DNA of 59,678 bases from Perkinsus chesapeaki (taxonomy: Eukaryota; Perkinsozoa; Perkinsida; Perkinsidae). Numbering within the stretch: position 1 is the stretch's first letter; each line of letters begins with the position of its first letter. The notes under the pieces were generated by a model. That model saw only the letters and a program-made list of their open reading frames with translations, ran no database searches and had not been told where the DNA came from. The DNA lies in NCBI GenBank assembly GCA_013115145.1, contig JAAPAO010000161.1, positions 1 through 59,678 on the forward strand. The letters run 5' to 3'. Of the stretch, positions 34,003 to 44,578 are shown one piece after another. A program made the position numbers and the translations under genes.

Positions 34003-34648
34003 TTACGTCATACGAGATACCTTGTGTCTATTTCTTACGCTAAAACTACTGTCTAATTCGGAGAATGTAGGATCGGTCTTCTTGTGTGCGCGTGCGATAT
34101 AATGGTAAACATGTAATGTGAGATCGAATATCGTCCAACCATTGCGACCTTTTACCGATACGTTAGGGTTGTGAAGCACCCTACAATAAATAATAAGGAG
34201 TACTAAGTGCATAAGGATATCTAGCAACCGTCCCTACTCCATCCGAGAGATGAAATTTCCTACCATTTGTCAGGGTGTTATGTTAACAGTTGAAAATTCC
34301 AACTTGGAATCTACTATGATAATATGGAACCCATATTATTATCTATCATGGATAATACACAACTCGAGTCTGTAGACTATAGATCTCGGTGCATTGACAG
34401 TCAATGATTGACTCGACTCAACTCGGAAGTGTTACTATTGAAGCGGCCATTTGAGTTAACAGATACTGGCCGAGTGAAAAGCGAATACCTTACGGTGATT
34501 ACTGATACTCACATGGGCACTCATCAGAACACCAATGATCTATAAACCCTCTATGAGAACTATTTTTCGAGTTGATAAATTGTCATTGATTATCAATGAT
34601 AATCACTGATTAGTTTGATAAACCCCAGAAGATTCATCGGATAACATC
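34003..34648. other. AT-rich spacer with several small palindromes
   Basis: Between the basic protein gene and the secreted-protein gene. It holds short inverted repeats, for example attcca/tggaat near 34296-34310, gataatatgg/ccatattattatc near 34318-34343, and tgattatc/gataatca near 34580-34605. No convincing gene. Confidence 0.5.
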
Positions 34649-34651
34649 ATG

Positions 34652-35068
34652 TTAAGGACAATGACCAGAAGCCAAGTATACGAAGGGCTCTGGACCACAC
34701 TGCGTACGTACGGAATTGTCTGCATTGACGTAATCGAAGTTCATCAAGTCGCCTTCACTAACTTCGATGATGTCGCGGCAAACAACGTATCTAACGTAGC
34801 CCGTAAAGTATTGATGAGCTGCATACGACCCTTCGGTAATGGTATAGTGTGGAGGAGGACCTTGCTTTATATTTAGTGTGATACTATCTTGCTTATCACC
34901 GCAAATCACAAGCAAACTTATTTGTTGGGCTGCATTGCTCATCCCATTCAGCCAGTCCACTTGCACACAGGCGTCTTCACTTAAGACCTTGAAGTATTTG
35001 CCGATAGGGCCGGTACTGCCTCTCGAGAGGGAAAGTATGAGGGCGAGTACCATGAACGGATATGACAT
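34652..35068 (-). CDS. small secreted protein, 138 aa
   Basis: A single uninterrupted frame. The N-terminus (MSYPFMVLALILSLSRGSTG) is a clear signal peptide with a plausible cleavage site after it. The mature part of about 118 aa has four cysteines (DACVQVD, VICGD, VVCRD, TQCGP), consistent with two disulfides, and ends SGHCP. Not recognised, probably lineage-specific. A decayed paralogue in the opposite orientation lies at 38755-39155, and the similarity runs to the end of both copies, including VQVDWLN...MSN. It lies 850 bp from, and divergent to, the LEA2-like gene. Confidence 0.75.
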   Translation of the reverse strand: MSYPFMVLALILSLSRGSTGPIGKYFKVLSEDACVQVDWLNGMSNAAQQISLLVICGDKQDSITLNIKQGPPPHYTITEGSYAAHQYFTGYVRYVVCRDIIEVSEGDLMNFDYVNADNSVRTQCGPEPFVYLASGHCP

Positions 35069-35106
35069 ATCACGAGGAGTTATAAACGCCTGTCAAATAA
35101 CCGACT

Positions 35107-35917
35107 TCACCCATCACGCGATGATATAACTGTGTATTGTACAGTGTATATACTCATCGTTATACTGGCGTCTGCACCTAACAGGCTGTGATCAGCAGCC
35201 GCAATAAATGGTGAAGAAGGGGCTATTGAAATACCTGAGATACCCGTAGTCTCTAATGGATGTGCGATAAAGCGACTCCGACATTTCCCGCACGGCGCAT
35301 AAACTGTCTCCATGCACGCATACCCCCCGCGCCGTCTCTGGTCATCTTTTGTTGTTTGGCACTTGGAGTCTCTGTAGATGATTGCTAGTAGGCCGATAAA
35401 TCATCAGGAGCCTTGAATTATGCTAGATTCTTGAACTACTTTAGCATCAGCGAGACTTCGATCTAAAGTCAGAAACTGCAGTCATGGAAATCTCTGCCAA
35501 GCAGAGATGTCTGGCTCCTGGCCAATCATTCATTTTTAGCACTGGGCCTGCTGAATCACCAGGGATGATATACGCTCTACTTAATAGGTTCCGGTAACAT
35601 GCCCACTCGTTCAACAAACCTCGTTGCGTCTGCGCTACTCGGACGTAGGAGCAGTTATCGGTACAATAGATGCAGGACAAATGCCGACCATGGAGCCGGT
35701 CACCGGTGACGCAGGCCGTGTCTTGAGTCAAGACTCTTGACCCCCCTCAGTCGACGACTCTGCCAGGGAGTAGAGGGGCAAGTTCTTGACTTCTCGTTCG
35801 CCTAGCACTTCTTCGTTGATACCCCGAGCTTGGAACGTGAACACGCTGTGCGTGGTGTCGGAGAGGTTGGTGGATAATTCACTCTCACACTGAAATTTCA
35901 GGCTTGATGTTGCTGTT
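35107..35917. other. unassigned region between divergent genes
   Basis: Open minus-strand frames at 35731-35447 and 35949-35728 may be exons of another gene or noise. Overlapping perfect short palindromes occur at 35721-35733 and 35727-35741 (gtcaagactcttgac). The region probably also holds the promoter of the plus-strand LEA2-like gene. Confidence 0.4.
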
Positions 35918-36754
35918 ATGGTTACCACGTCGCTGTTTTCCCTCTTCATTCAGCGGAACCCTAATAGCCCATTCTCTAAAAGGACCGGAGCTGATTTCAT
36001 CCCAGCAGTTACATCCTTGAGCAGGCTTCATCCAGCAAGGACGAGTAGACCCTCGTACGCATGCCTCGGGCAGTATCTCGGCTGGGGCTTCTTAATAGCT
36101 TTATTCATCACTTGTTGCTTATGCGTCTCTTTCAATATTATACTTATGCTATCTAAATCTTACGTGGCTTCCTATATCATCTCAGGCTGGAAGGTTAGCC
36201 TTGAAAATTTTCACCTTGGCCCAGCACCGGCATGGTTAGACAATCCACCTGGTGACTTCCATCACGTCGTCGGCCAGTACGCTAGGTTTGCCCTGACTCT
36301 CTCTATCAGGAACAATCCATCTTGGTCGGCTATTAAGGTGAATGCTGTGCATATGTACCTTGGGGGCAGCACGATTGGCATAAATATGCGCACTAATGGT
36401 AATTTCGCTGGCGACGATGTTATCACTTTGAATCTGACAGTGCCCTTCACTGAACTCAATGAATTGAAATATCCGTGTCTTTACCATTACAGTAAAAACA
36501 TGAAGAAGGTTCCACTAACGGCAGTGCTGGTGTTTGTGCCCACAATATTAGGGCAAGATCTTGGTACTTTCGAGATGGGAACTAATTCTCAGCTGATAAG
36601 CATTTCGTCGACGAACATCTTGTCAACGTTTATTGACGAGCCTGTGGCCAAGCGCTGTGACGTGGATCTATCGGAAGATAGTGCGCTACTCGAGGGTGGC
36701 CTGAAAACTGACCTAGTTGAAGTGCGTTCTCTCGTGTACAATCTTCCTTACTAG
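35918..36754 (+). CDS. LEA2-like single-pass membrane protein
   Basis: Intronless, 278 aa. A Ser/Pro/Arg-rich cytosolic N-terminus of about 50 residues is followed by one membrane helix (WGFLIALFITCCLCVSFNIIL). The outer beta-rich domain has FALTLSIRNNPSWSAIKVNAV and VITLNLTVPFTELNEL. The pattern of a basic tail, a helix, then a domain with an 'N-N-P' strand is like plant NDR1/HIN1-like and other LEA_2 proteins. I call this by architecture, and the sequence match is weak. A related, broken copy lies at 37892-38740. The start could be a later ATG. The membrane helix supports initiation upstream of it. Confidence 0.65.
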   Translation: MVTTSLFSLFIQRNPNSPFSKRTGADFIPAVTSLSRLHPARTSRPSYACLGQYLGWGFLIALFITCCLCVSFNIILMLSKSYVASYIISGWKVSLENFHLGPAPAWLDNPPGDFHHVVGQYARFALTLSIRNNPSWSAIKVNAVHMYLGGSTIGINMRTNGNFAGDDVITLNLTVPFTELNELKYPCLYHYSKNMKKVPLTAVLVFVPTILGQDLGTFEMGTNSQLISISSTNILSTFIDEPVAKRCDVDLSEDSALLEGGLKTDLVEVRSLVYNLPY

Positions 36755-37891
36755 TATATTGATCGGTCGATCCCGACGATAATAGTATTTTACTAGAAAT
36801 CATCACTAGTACTTGTAATCATTTGACTTGAAATGAGGAATGTTTGGCTCCATGATGAAAACTAGACATTCCATTATATGTTGCCGGGCAAGGCCTATTT
36901 CTTACTCATTGCTTATCTCAGTTTTGAGTTCCAAAACTAGTTAGTGTAACGATCGAAACATTAGGGTATATGCTCGTCTAGAATTCTGACGTCTCCAAAT
37001 ACGCAGTTATTGCAAGGTATTGATTAAGCAACCCGACAAGTTGTCTCGATACCAATGGCATAGGCATTGAGCATAATATTCAGTCCTAGTCAAAACCTGG
37101 GATTCCGAACGCTCGCGTTAGACAGCAACCCAACATCTTCACTGTGAAGTCATGCATACTGGCTTACTCAGGTAACCCTAGAAAATAGGTCGAACATGAT
37201 TCATAGCTCCGAGTCTCAGACTTTGGGAAGGGCATGTGGGTTGTAAGGAGAGGACGTATCAAGGAGACCTTGGCCTTGAGGCAAGCCGCCAATGAGGAAA
37301 TTATGATCCTCCTGAGATATACAATGGCTCAAGCAGCACACATCTCTCTACCGGGAATGAAGGGTTCGAACAAATAAAATATCCTTAGCCTCACGGATCA
37401 TCTATATACATCCGAATGCACGACAGTAGAGACAAAGGCAGCGTTAGACAGTCTGCTTGATTGCGACAAGACGGTTGGGAACAAGGCTCCCGTGATCAGA
37501 TAGCATTGACGCTTTATGGTTGGATTGAATTTCGCGTGCGGGATGCGCTGCCCCGCGAAGTCCGAATGTTCCCCGCACTGCAACAGTGGCAGCGGTTCAC
37601 CCTAATAAGATGGTCCCATTGGCGTCACTTCGGCCGAGCAGTCCTCGACTAGGTGAGCTACCTGGGTACCTCCTATTGACCTCCGAATTCTCGCACGGTT
37701 GTGACGCGCAACCCATGGCATCGGACGACCAGGGGTGCAACTTGCACGTCACTTAATAAGCTTACAGCAAGGCTCTTCCCTTGGCTGGTGTCTAGTGAAT
37801 AGTACTGCCCCAGTACTCTGCTTGGCGTGCTCTCAATATACTCTAGAAGGGACAGATCAAGTCATGTCGGATACTTGCACGCACCCTGTGC
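36755..37891. other. intergenic, no gene recognised
   Basis: Over 1.1 kb between the intact LEA2-like gene and its decayed copy. Short open frames on both strands (for example 37461-37652 +) have no recognisable motif. Confidence 0.45.
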
Positions 37892-38740
37892 ATGAGTGCA
37901 GATCCTAGCTTTACTAACCATGGCGTCTCATCGGGCTTCGTAACGCACCCCTACTTCCCTATTATGTCTAATCTACATTCCTGCAATTCCAGTCAACCTC
38001 CGAAAAGTTCCCTCCTTACTGGAATGAGCCTGGTCTCATGGGGTCACGCGAAAGGAACCAATATGATATCCTGGCGTATGATATCCCACAAAGGAGAATC
38101 AATTCCACAAGAATTGGTCGTCATTCGTTGGTTCGATATGTTATCGAAACAATATATAGCTTCCTGTATCCTCTCGAACTGAAAGGTTGAGATCAAAGAC
38201 TTCAACGTTGGGCTTGTATGGCCGCGGTTAAACAATCCACCTCCTGGTTCTCGTCCCTTCGTGGATCAAAATGCTAGTTTTTCATTGACTGTATCTGTCA
38301 CAAACAACCCACTCCGGCTGGCGGGTGAGATGGAGTATGCCTATCTACTTCACGCAGGTGGCTTGCTATGTATGCCTCGAAGGGTCAGAGCGAAGTTGGT
38401 TGGAGATTTCGAAGTTTCTTTCAACTTCACGGTGCCTCTTTCCGAAATTAACGAGTTTGGATATATTTGCTTATGTCATCGCATTCGAAAAAAGTATGCC
38501 ACTCTTGCGCTTGAAGCTAGACTTTTACTTCTCGGTGAAGAGATGGAACCAGCTGAGATCTTGTTTGAGAGTCCGCTAACAATCGAAGCTGATTGCTTCA
38601 TGCGCGTACCCGCCGATGAGGCTTTCACCAATCCTTGTGGAGTCTATGTCCAGGCTGGTTCAAAACGATTCTCTACATGTAGAGTAGCCTCCAGGTTTGA
38701 CAAAGGATTGGTGATGCCTATTGTGGGCATTGAACCATGA
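37892..38740 (+). pseudogene. decayed LEA2-like paralogue
   Basis: Related to the gene at 35918-36754. MLSKQYIASCILS aligns with MLSKSYVASYIIS, then a TGA at 38180-38182 replaces the TGG Trp codon of the parent (SGWKV). In the same frame the copy continues with KDFNVG, LNNPP, SFSLTVSVTNNP and FNFTVPLSEINEF, ending near 38740. The membrane helix upstream of MLSK is not recognisable. One nonsense codon plus loss of the helix argues for a pseudogene. A recoded or corrected protein is less likely. Confidence 0.7.
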
Positions 38741-38754
38741 TATTCATCACTTCC

Positions 38755-39155
38755 CGTAATATGTCATGTGTGTTCATGGTACAAGTCGATACTGGCCCTC
38801 GCGGCAGGGTGCTTGTGTGCAAGTGGACTGGTTGAACGAGATGAGTAATGTAGCAAATCAGTTTGCTTGTGATTTGCGATGTTTGCTTTGAGCAAATTGT
38901 ACTACAGTGAATATGAAGCAAGGTCCTCCTTCACACTAAGGCGTTACTGAAGGGTCGTATGCAGCTCATCAAGACTTCATGGGCTTCATTAGCGAAGCTG
39001 TTTGCGAAGGCATGATCGAAGGTGACGGACTTGCATTACTCCAACGAAAACAACCCCGTATGAACGCCTTTCAGACGGGAACTGAAAGAGTTGAGAGTCT
39101 GAACTGTTCGGTCCAGGGCCATTTGTAGGCTTGGTTTCTGGTCATTCTCCCTAGT
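38755..39155 (+). pseudogene. decayed copy of the small secreted protein
   Basis: Nucleotide similarity to the minus-strand gene 35068-34652 runs from the start codon region (atgtcat, gttcatggtac) to the end (ctggtcattctccct). It is strongest around gtgtgcaagtggactggttg. Indels break the frame after VQVDWLNEMSN, and the region matching the signal peptide is shortened. The copy is inverted relative to its parent and lies just after the LEA2-like pseudogene. Confidence 0.8.
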
Positions 39156-39159
39156 ATGA

Positions 39160-40484
39160 TGTTTCCCGGCGAACACTTGAGGTGCATCGAGTTCACGGAT
39201 GATTTATCAACATGAGAATATTTGGTTCCCTGTTAGGCTTGAGTCTGTATTTTATCATACGTCTCGTTCATGAAGCCTACGCGTTAAGTTGAGCTAAAGT
39301 ACAATTGCCCCAGTTGCAGGCAAAATAGCCCAGGTGTAGACACGACATATGTACCATATCCGTAGGGGAGCTCGACTGACACGAAACCCGCGAACAATCC
39401 CACCATGACAATGGGTCGTACTCAGCGGCTTGTCTATCGGGTTTGTGTTAGGACTTACCAGCAACTCAATATCACCAGAGGTGGTTCCGTACGACAACGA
39501 TGGTGCGAGTGACAGAGGCAAATACGCCATCTGTTGTTCGTCGGCGGTCTTCAAGTGGGACATCGTTACATGCGGCCCGTAACGGTCCAGCACGAGTGCT
39601 TCTCATGTTCGACGACTAAGAGATTCCTCTGCGCGCATGGCATACTGCCAGAAGATTTGCTTACGTGATGTAAGCTACGCATGACACTTCGGCACCCTGC
39701 TAGCGTCAAACTCACACCACCAGTGGTGGTGTGAGAGATACCACCAGAGACATACCTACAATGACGAATGAGAGTCCCCGCACGTGTACAGTATATTCAA
39801 GAGAAAGAAGAAGGAAGTGCAAAAAAATATCGAGGTGCGTGTATAAGTTATGTCTCATATCCATGTAAATCTGTAGTCTATGTGTGTCTCGTATCAATAC
39901 CCATAATTGTCTATTATGGTGTGTTTCACTCGTCAATCCCCGGAGCCGATTTGCGTATGTCGTTGAACTTGCTCCCTCACAGAACCGACAATCTCTGTAT
40001 TATGCAAGCCCTATCGGATATCGGGCTGTTAGTCTTTGTGGACGAGCTAGGAATACTTCAAGGTGCTCGCAAGGTATGTAAGGATACGGTGACCCTTCAC
40101 GGAGCGCCTCGAACATTCGTCTTTCTCATTCGTGATCAAAAACGCATCTATTGCCTCTCCGCCGAAGTGAGCAAGTTCCACACTTGAGAGATGAGAACTA
40201 GCAGAGCTCCCAATCGTGGTGGTATACAGGAGATTCTTGCACTTAAGCAGTTACCGTCATATGAGCCGGTCCGAGATATCCGATCGGACGATCCGCTTCG
40301 GATCGAATGGTGTTATAATGGCACTGTCATTCGCGTAACACTCGTATGTGTACCCTCCCACACTGGCGAGCAGCGCTCGATTAACATCAATTAGGTCAAG
40401 ATCGACATGGTATACCAGTATCAGAAACATGTCATAGAAACTTGATCGTAGCAAATGTGAATTCTGTAATCAACGTAAGTGTTA
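39160..40484. other. unassigned region
   Basis: A plus-strand frame of 139 codons (39768-40187) and a minus-strand frame of 99 codons (39593-39294) occur, but neither has a family match or clear splice context. A perfect 25-nt palindrome lies at 39711-39735. No gene is supported. Confidence 0.4.
39711..39735. repeat. 25-nt palindrome
   Basis: ctcacaccacca and tggtggtgtgag form 12-bp arms around a single central g. Perfect match. Confidence 0.95.
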
Positions 40485-41650
40485 GATAAACCTTTCAGCA
40501 ATAAGGTTGGGCTGCGGTTTGTCACGCATCTTGGCGTAGAACTCTCCGCCTTTCTTCTTCATCTGTCTGTACTGTTCATATGGCAGTGATGGATCCTTCC
40601 CTCCGGTCTTTCGACCAATATGATCCCAATATCTGATTCATGTGCATTTAAGAACATCAACGCCTAGCAGACTCCTCACCGTTCCCGAGCGTCATGCAAG
40701 GGAGTAGCGTCTCGTGTGGTGAGACCTTCCTTAGCTAGTAGTAGTTCATGTTGGCGGATTTCCAACTCATCTAGCTTCTTCCGCTTGCTGACCTTTTCAA
40801 ACATCTGTGAGATATCTTATTAAATACTAAATTGAGTTCTCCAGCCATCTCACCTGCTGCCGGTTCTTCGCCACGAGTTTCCCTATCATATGGTGCAACT
40901 GAACCACCTTCCTTCCAACTTTCGCCAGCCTTCCAGCTTGATATGGCAACGGCATAACTCCGCGAGCATACCTGCAAAGACGCCAACTCAAAGCCGATAA
41001 TATCAAAACCATGTTCGCATACATATCGTCAAGAACTGCTAGTGTAGCACGGCTGCTCTTTGAGTTCATAGCCACATCCAGCGCGAGCCGAAGCATCTCT
41101 TCGCTCATTCGAGAAGGACAAGCTTCCGGATCATATGGCGCCACAGCGTCGCTCTAATTGGACGAAAGATAACTCCTATCAATTCTCAACCATACCTTTC
41201 CAACTTGGACCAAAGCATTTTCACCATGCGGCTCCTTGGCTTTTTCTAATTCATATTTTTTCAGTTCTATTGCCTTGAAGTGTTCCTTCATTTGTTTATA
41301 TAAGGCCATGAATCTAGCGTTATCTCCCATTCCCTTGCCGAGCATCCTCAGTAACGTTTCATACCTGATATTCCCATCTCATGGCTCCCACAAGTGCCTT
41401 ACGTTCGAACAGTCGGTGAAACTCCAAATGAGGCATACTGTTGCACCATGTCAATAGCATGACTAGCAAACCCACCCGCTGCATACACCTGTAAATAATA
41501 GAGATATACAAAATAGTACGAACAGTAGGTATTAAAAGTCGGCTTAATGCGAAGGAATTCCGGAATTGAGGCAGTTTCACTTGAAAATACTGGACGAGCG
41601 AGAAATGCATCACTGGCATATCTGTGATGATTTATACAGTCTAGAGGCTT
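40485..41650 (-). CDS. PPR-like / helical-repeat protein, multi-exon
   Basis: Candidate exons in order: YAAGGFASHAIDMVQQYASFGVSP (near 41490-41420), YETLLRMLGKGMGDNARFMALYKQM (after an intron of about 43 nt with donor GTAAGG), and PYDPEACPSRMSEEMLRLAL with SRATLAVLDDMYANM (near 41150-41000). The C-terminal exons are FEKVSKRKKLDELEIRQHEL and GRKTGGKDPSLPYEQYRQMK, ending AERFI at the stop at 40485. Helix-turn-helix periodicity and the spacing near YETLLRML resemble PPR motifs. A basic tail suggests RNA binding in an organelle. The 5' limit is approximate. It could be the 3' half of a gene shared with the PPR exons upstream, but a stop at 41860 argues for separate genes. Confidence 0.55.
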
Positions 41651-41859
41651 AACTGTTAAAGAAACACCAACAAACTCGTCAATTATGGATTGACTTGAAA
41701 GCTTAATTTGTCGGAATTAGTTAAAAGTTATGGGACTTTCTCTTATTTTCTAACGGGGTTTATATCCATGTGCGCGTCCATCTATGCTAGCAATGAAAAA
41801 ACAGAATTCCCACAAAACTGCGGTCGATTTTCACATTTTTTGATATGAACGAATTTATG

Positions 41860-43176
41860 TTATAGAAAAATTCGGCGGGGAAGTTCTGCGGCTCGGTTGA
41901 GGAAGGCTTTGTCCAACACCTGTCGAAATATGCTGAGATCGAGCGAGGTAAAGAGCAGCGTTCCTGGCGGTATTGAATATCATCTCACCTTCGTGATCTC
42001 ATCAAGCACATCAGCTGTTAGCTTATTATTGCTCTCTCGAAGAGCTGCTATAATATGCCATGCACAGCGAAGATGAGATACTCGCTCAAAATCAGTTGTT
42101 CCTTTCAATTGCATGGCCGATCCAAATACTCGGATACATAAACTAATAAAAACACACTGACCGACCTTGCCTCTTCGCAAAACTAACCCGTGCATTTGAG
42201 TGTTCATAGGTATCCCAGCCAGTCTGATAGCTCTCACAGTTGCCTGCAATCTTGGTACCTTGCACCAGAGACAAAGTGCATGCATAGTGTAATTGTTACG
42301 TACATCACCGAGGGTAGCGCAGGCCTGGAGGAGCCCTCGCGCTATCGGGATTGTCATCGGCATGTCTTCCGCCTGCATTTGATTCCAAATCTCGAATGCT
42401 CGTGGGGCAAAATACTTGTCAGTACTATAACAGAGAATCAATTCCTGACATTAACAAAGATATCTGGAGAGAAGACTATGAATTCTTCTATACGCGAAAT
42501 ACCAATGTTCAGTAGAGTCTTTGGAGCATCAACGACAACCAGGGAGTCAAATAGGAACATTCAGATAATAGACGCATCTGGTCTAGGAACACATCTTCTC
42601 GAAAAGTTATCTTCGCGTGAGATCTAGTGTGAATCTCATGGAGTGTGAGATATTGTCTACACATTTCTATGAGACTAGATGTCCGCATGGTCACAGTAAA
42701 ATTGGGCCTCTTGGTATCGAAGGAGGCTTCAATTCGAAGCCTAACTTACCTGATATGTTATATCAGTTGGGAACTGCCCACTCTGTTTCATGTCCTCAAA
42801 TATACCCATAGCTCTTTCACATTCTTCCTTCTTCCTACATGCCTTAATCATTACAGTAAACAACACCGAGTCCTATGCAATGATATATATTATCTTAACA
42901 GAAGCTTCGACACCTACCGGGTGAATCTCTTTGAATGACCGCGCGTCCCAAAACTGCTCCCATGCGACTTCGTATTTCCCGGACTTCACTAAGCCATCTA
43001 TTAGCATCGTATATATCTCGACTCCTATAGACTGATTTCTCCAATTCACGATGTTGTGCTCACTTACCTGCTTTAAGGCCCTCATCCTCCATTTTCCTCA
43101 GGAGTGCGAATCCACTTGTCACATCGTGGGCGCGGATATGCGCTTTTATGAGAGCTCCGTACACCTGATGTGACAT
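41860..43176 (-). CDS. pentatricopeptide-repeat (PPR) protein, multi-exon
   Basis: Clear PPR motifs in successive exons: VYGALIKAHIRAHDVTSGFALLRKM (start ATG 43176), VEIYTMLIDGLVKSGKYEVAWEQF, DSVLFTVMIKACRKKEECERAMGIF, LILCYSTDKYFAPRAFEIWNQM and IARGLLQACATLGDV. The last recognised exons give ATVRAIRLAGIPMN, FERVSHLRCAWHIIAALRESN and IFRQVLDKAFLNRAAELPRR, ending at TAA 41860. Donors GTAAGT, GTAGGT and GTACGT are visible between motifs. PPR proteins bind organellar RNA one base per repeat, so a mitochondrial RNA role is likely. No targeting peptide is visible at this start, so upstream exons may be missing. Confidence 0.75.
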
Positions 43177-43201
43177 AGATCTATATCTCTCCCGCTGGCG
43201 G

Positions 43202-43429
43202 CTAAGTTCCCATCATCTCTTTCTCCATGTTATATGCCCGAATGCTCCCGCTCAATCTCGAGGCTGGTTTGAAAGGGACTTTCATTTCTACGGACGAGTG
43301 GCCCGGGGATGTATGAACACGCGTTACGCGAATTGTGATCGATATCTTCTTATCTGCGAGTCTGGGTGAATTATTCATCCTATATAATACATGGGAGCAG
43401 TACGCGACAAACGCTCCGTTCCCAGGCAT
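43202..43429 (-). CDS. small hypothetical protein, 75 aa
   Basis: ATG-started frame (MPGNGAFVAYCSHVLYRM) of 75 codons with alternating beta-like segments (KKISITIRVTRVHTSPG, SVEMKVPFKPASRLSGSIRAYN) and an acidic-basic end. It may be a stand-alone small gene or the last exon of the PPR-like exons upstream. Not recognised. Confidence 0.4.
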   Translation of the reverse strand: MPGNGAFVAYCSHVLYRMNNSPRLADKKISITIRVTRVHTSPGHSSVEMKVPFKPASRLSGSIRAYNMEKEMMGT

Positions 43430-43698
43430 TCTCGAGGCCTACTGTTAGATACTGAAGATCTATATCTGTATTCGACTAACTAACTACTATTAGATTCTTA
43501 GTATTGCTCAGTATAACCATACGCAGATTCTTTATAGTGCGTGACAGTATCCTTAATATTTTCTCGCCCGCCATACTGTAACCGTCGCGTATGTTATAGT
43601 TGAGTGTTTGCTGAATGAGATTAAGCAAGATTCTGTTGATATTATTATCATTATCTATTTTACCGACTCGAGTTAACATCTCCTACAACTGGTTAAAT

Positions 43699-44577
43699 CT
43701 AACATACCTTCTGACTGGGTGCAATGAGCTGCTCTCTCATTTTCAGGTACACCTTCCGCGCCAGCTCCGCATTATCATCACAAGCTATCATCAAACTAAC
43801 CTGAGACACCCAGAAAGCTCCTCGCCGCTTTACTTCACTTGGCGGCTCTAGAAAATAACAATCATGAATCTGGCTACTGCCAGGCAAGGATTCTAAGATA
43901 CCCCTACGGGAGAGATTACAAAAGACAATCATCGTCTGGTCGAATCCCACTTCAATCTTGACCCTGGCGACAGGCACTGAAGCTTACATAAGTTCCTTCA
44001 TTTGTTTCAAAACCATGTTCGATCATCTTGTCGTGAATCTGCAACGCTTTCGCCAGTAACTTCACTTTCTTTTTAGGTCGCCTCTCCATCGCAATTCGAC
44101 TTCCAATAGATCTTACCAAGAAATTGATGCTCTCAGTGGAGCCCTCCCCAGACTCGAGGAGCTAAGACCAGAACTCTCGCCATTGAGCTCTAATCATCGC
44201 ATACCTTCACGAAGGATCCTCGCTTCTGTGCCGCCAACTCCTGCGCTCTCCTTGTGTGCTCAATACCTCCTCCTGTCCCACAATATCCTTCCCGTAGTAG
44301 CATATCAGGTGAGATGCCAGTGGCAGCATATTTAGCCGCCGCTGCTCGCAATTGCCCTATTATCTGACACACGATCGTCTTTGAAAAGATAATATAAAAG
44401 TAAAGGCTTGTTGAATTTCACGGCTGGAATAACCACAAAAATGCATTCTTCAATGCGGCGCGAACTCGCATTAATTGAGCGGAACAATGCCTGTGAATTG
44501 CCTCTCCTTGGCGTAGTTGATTGATTGATACATGTAAAAAGTACAAAGTAAATTACACTTCCCTCCTCCCCATTCAA
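43699..44577 (-). CDS. PPR-like exons of a second gene
   Basis: Exons with PPR character: QIIGQLRAAAAKYAATGISPDMLLREG (near 44350-44270), KKVKLLAKALQIHDKMIEHGFETNEGTY (near 44080-43990), and AFWVSQVSLMIACDDNAELARKVYLKMREQ (near 43820-43730). Acceptor TTTCAAAG or TTTCAG and donor CTTATG|GTAAGC-type sequences are present. The true start is not identified; the open frame reaches the stop of the preceding gene at 44579. It may belong to the PPR gene that follows. Confidence 0.45.
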
Positions 44578-44578
44578 T

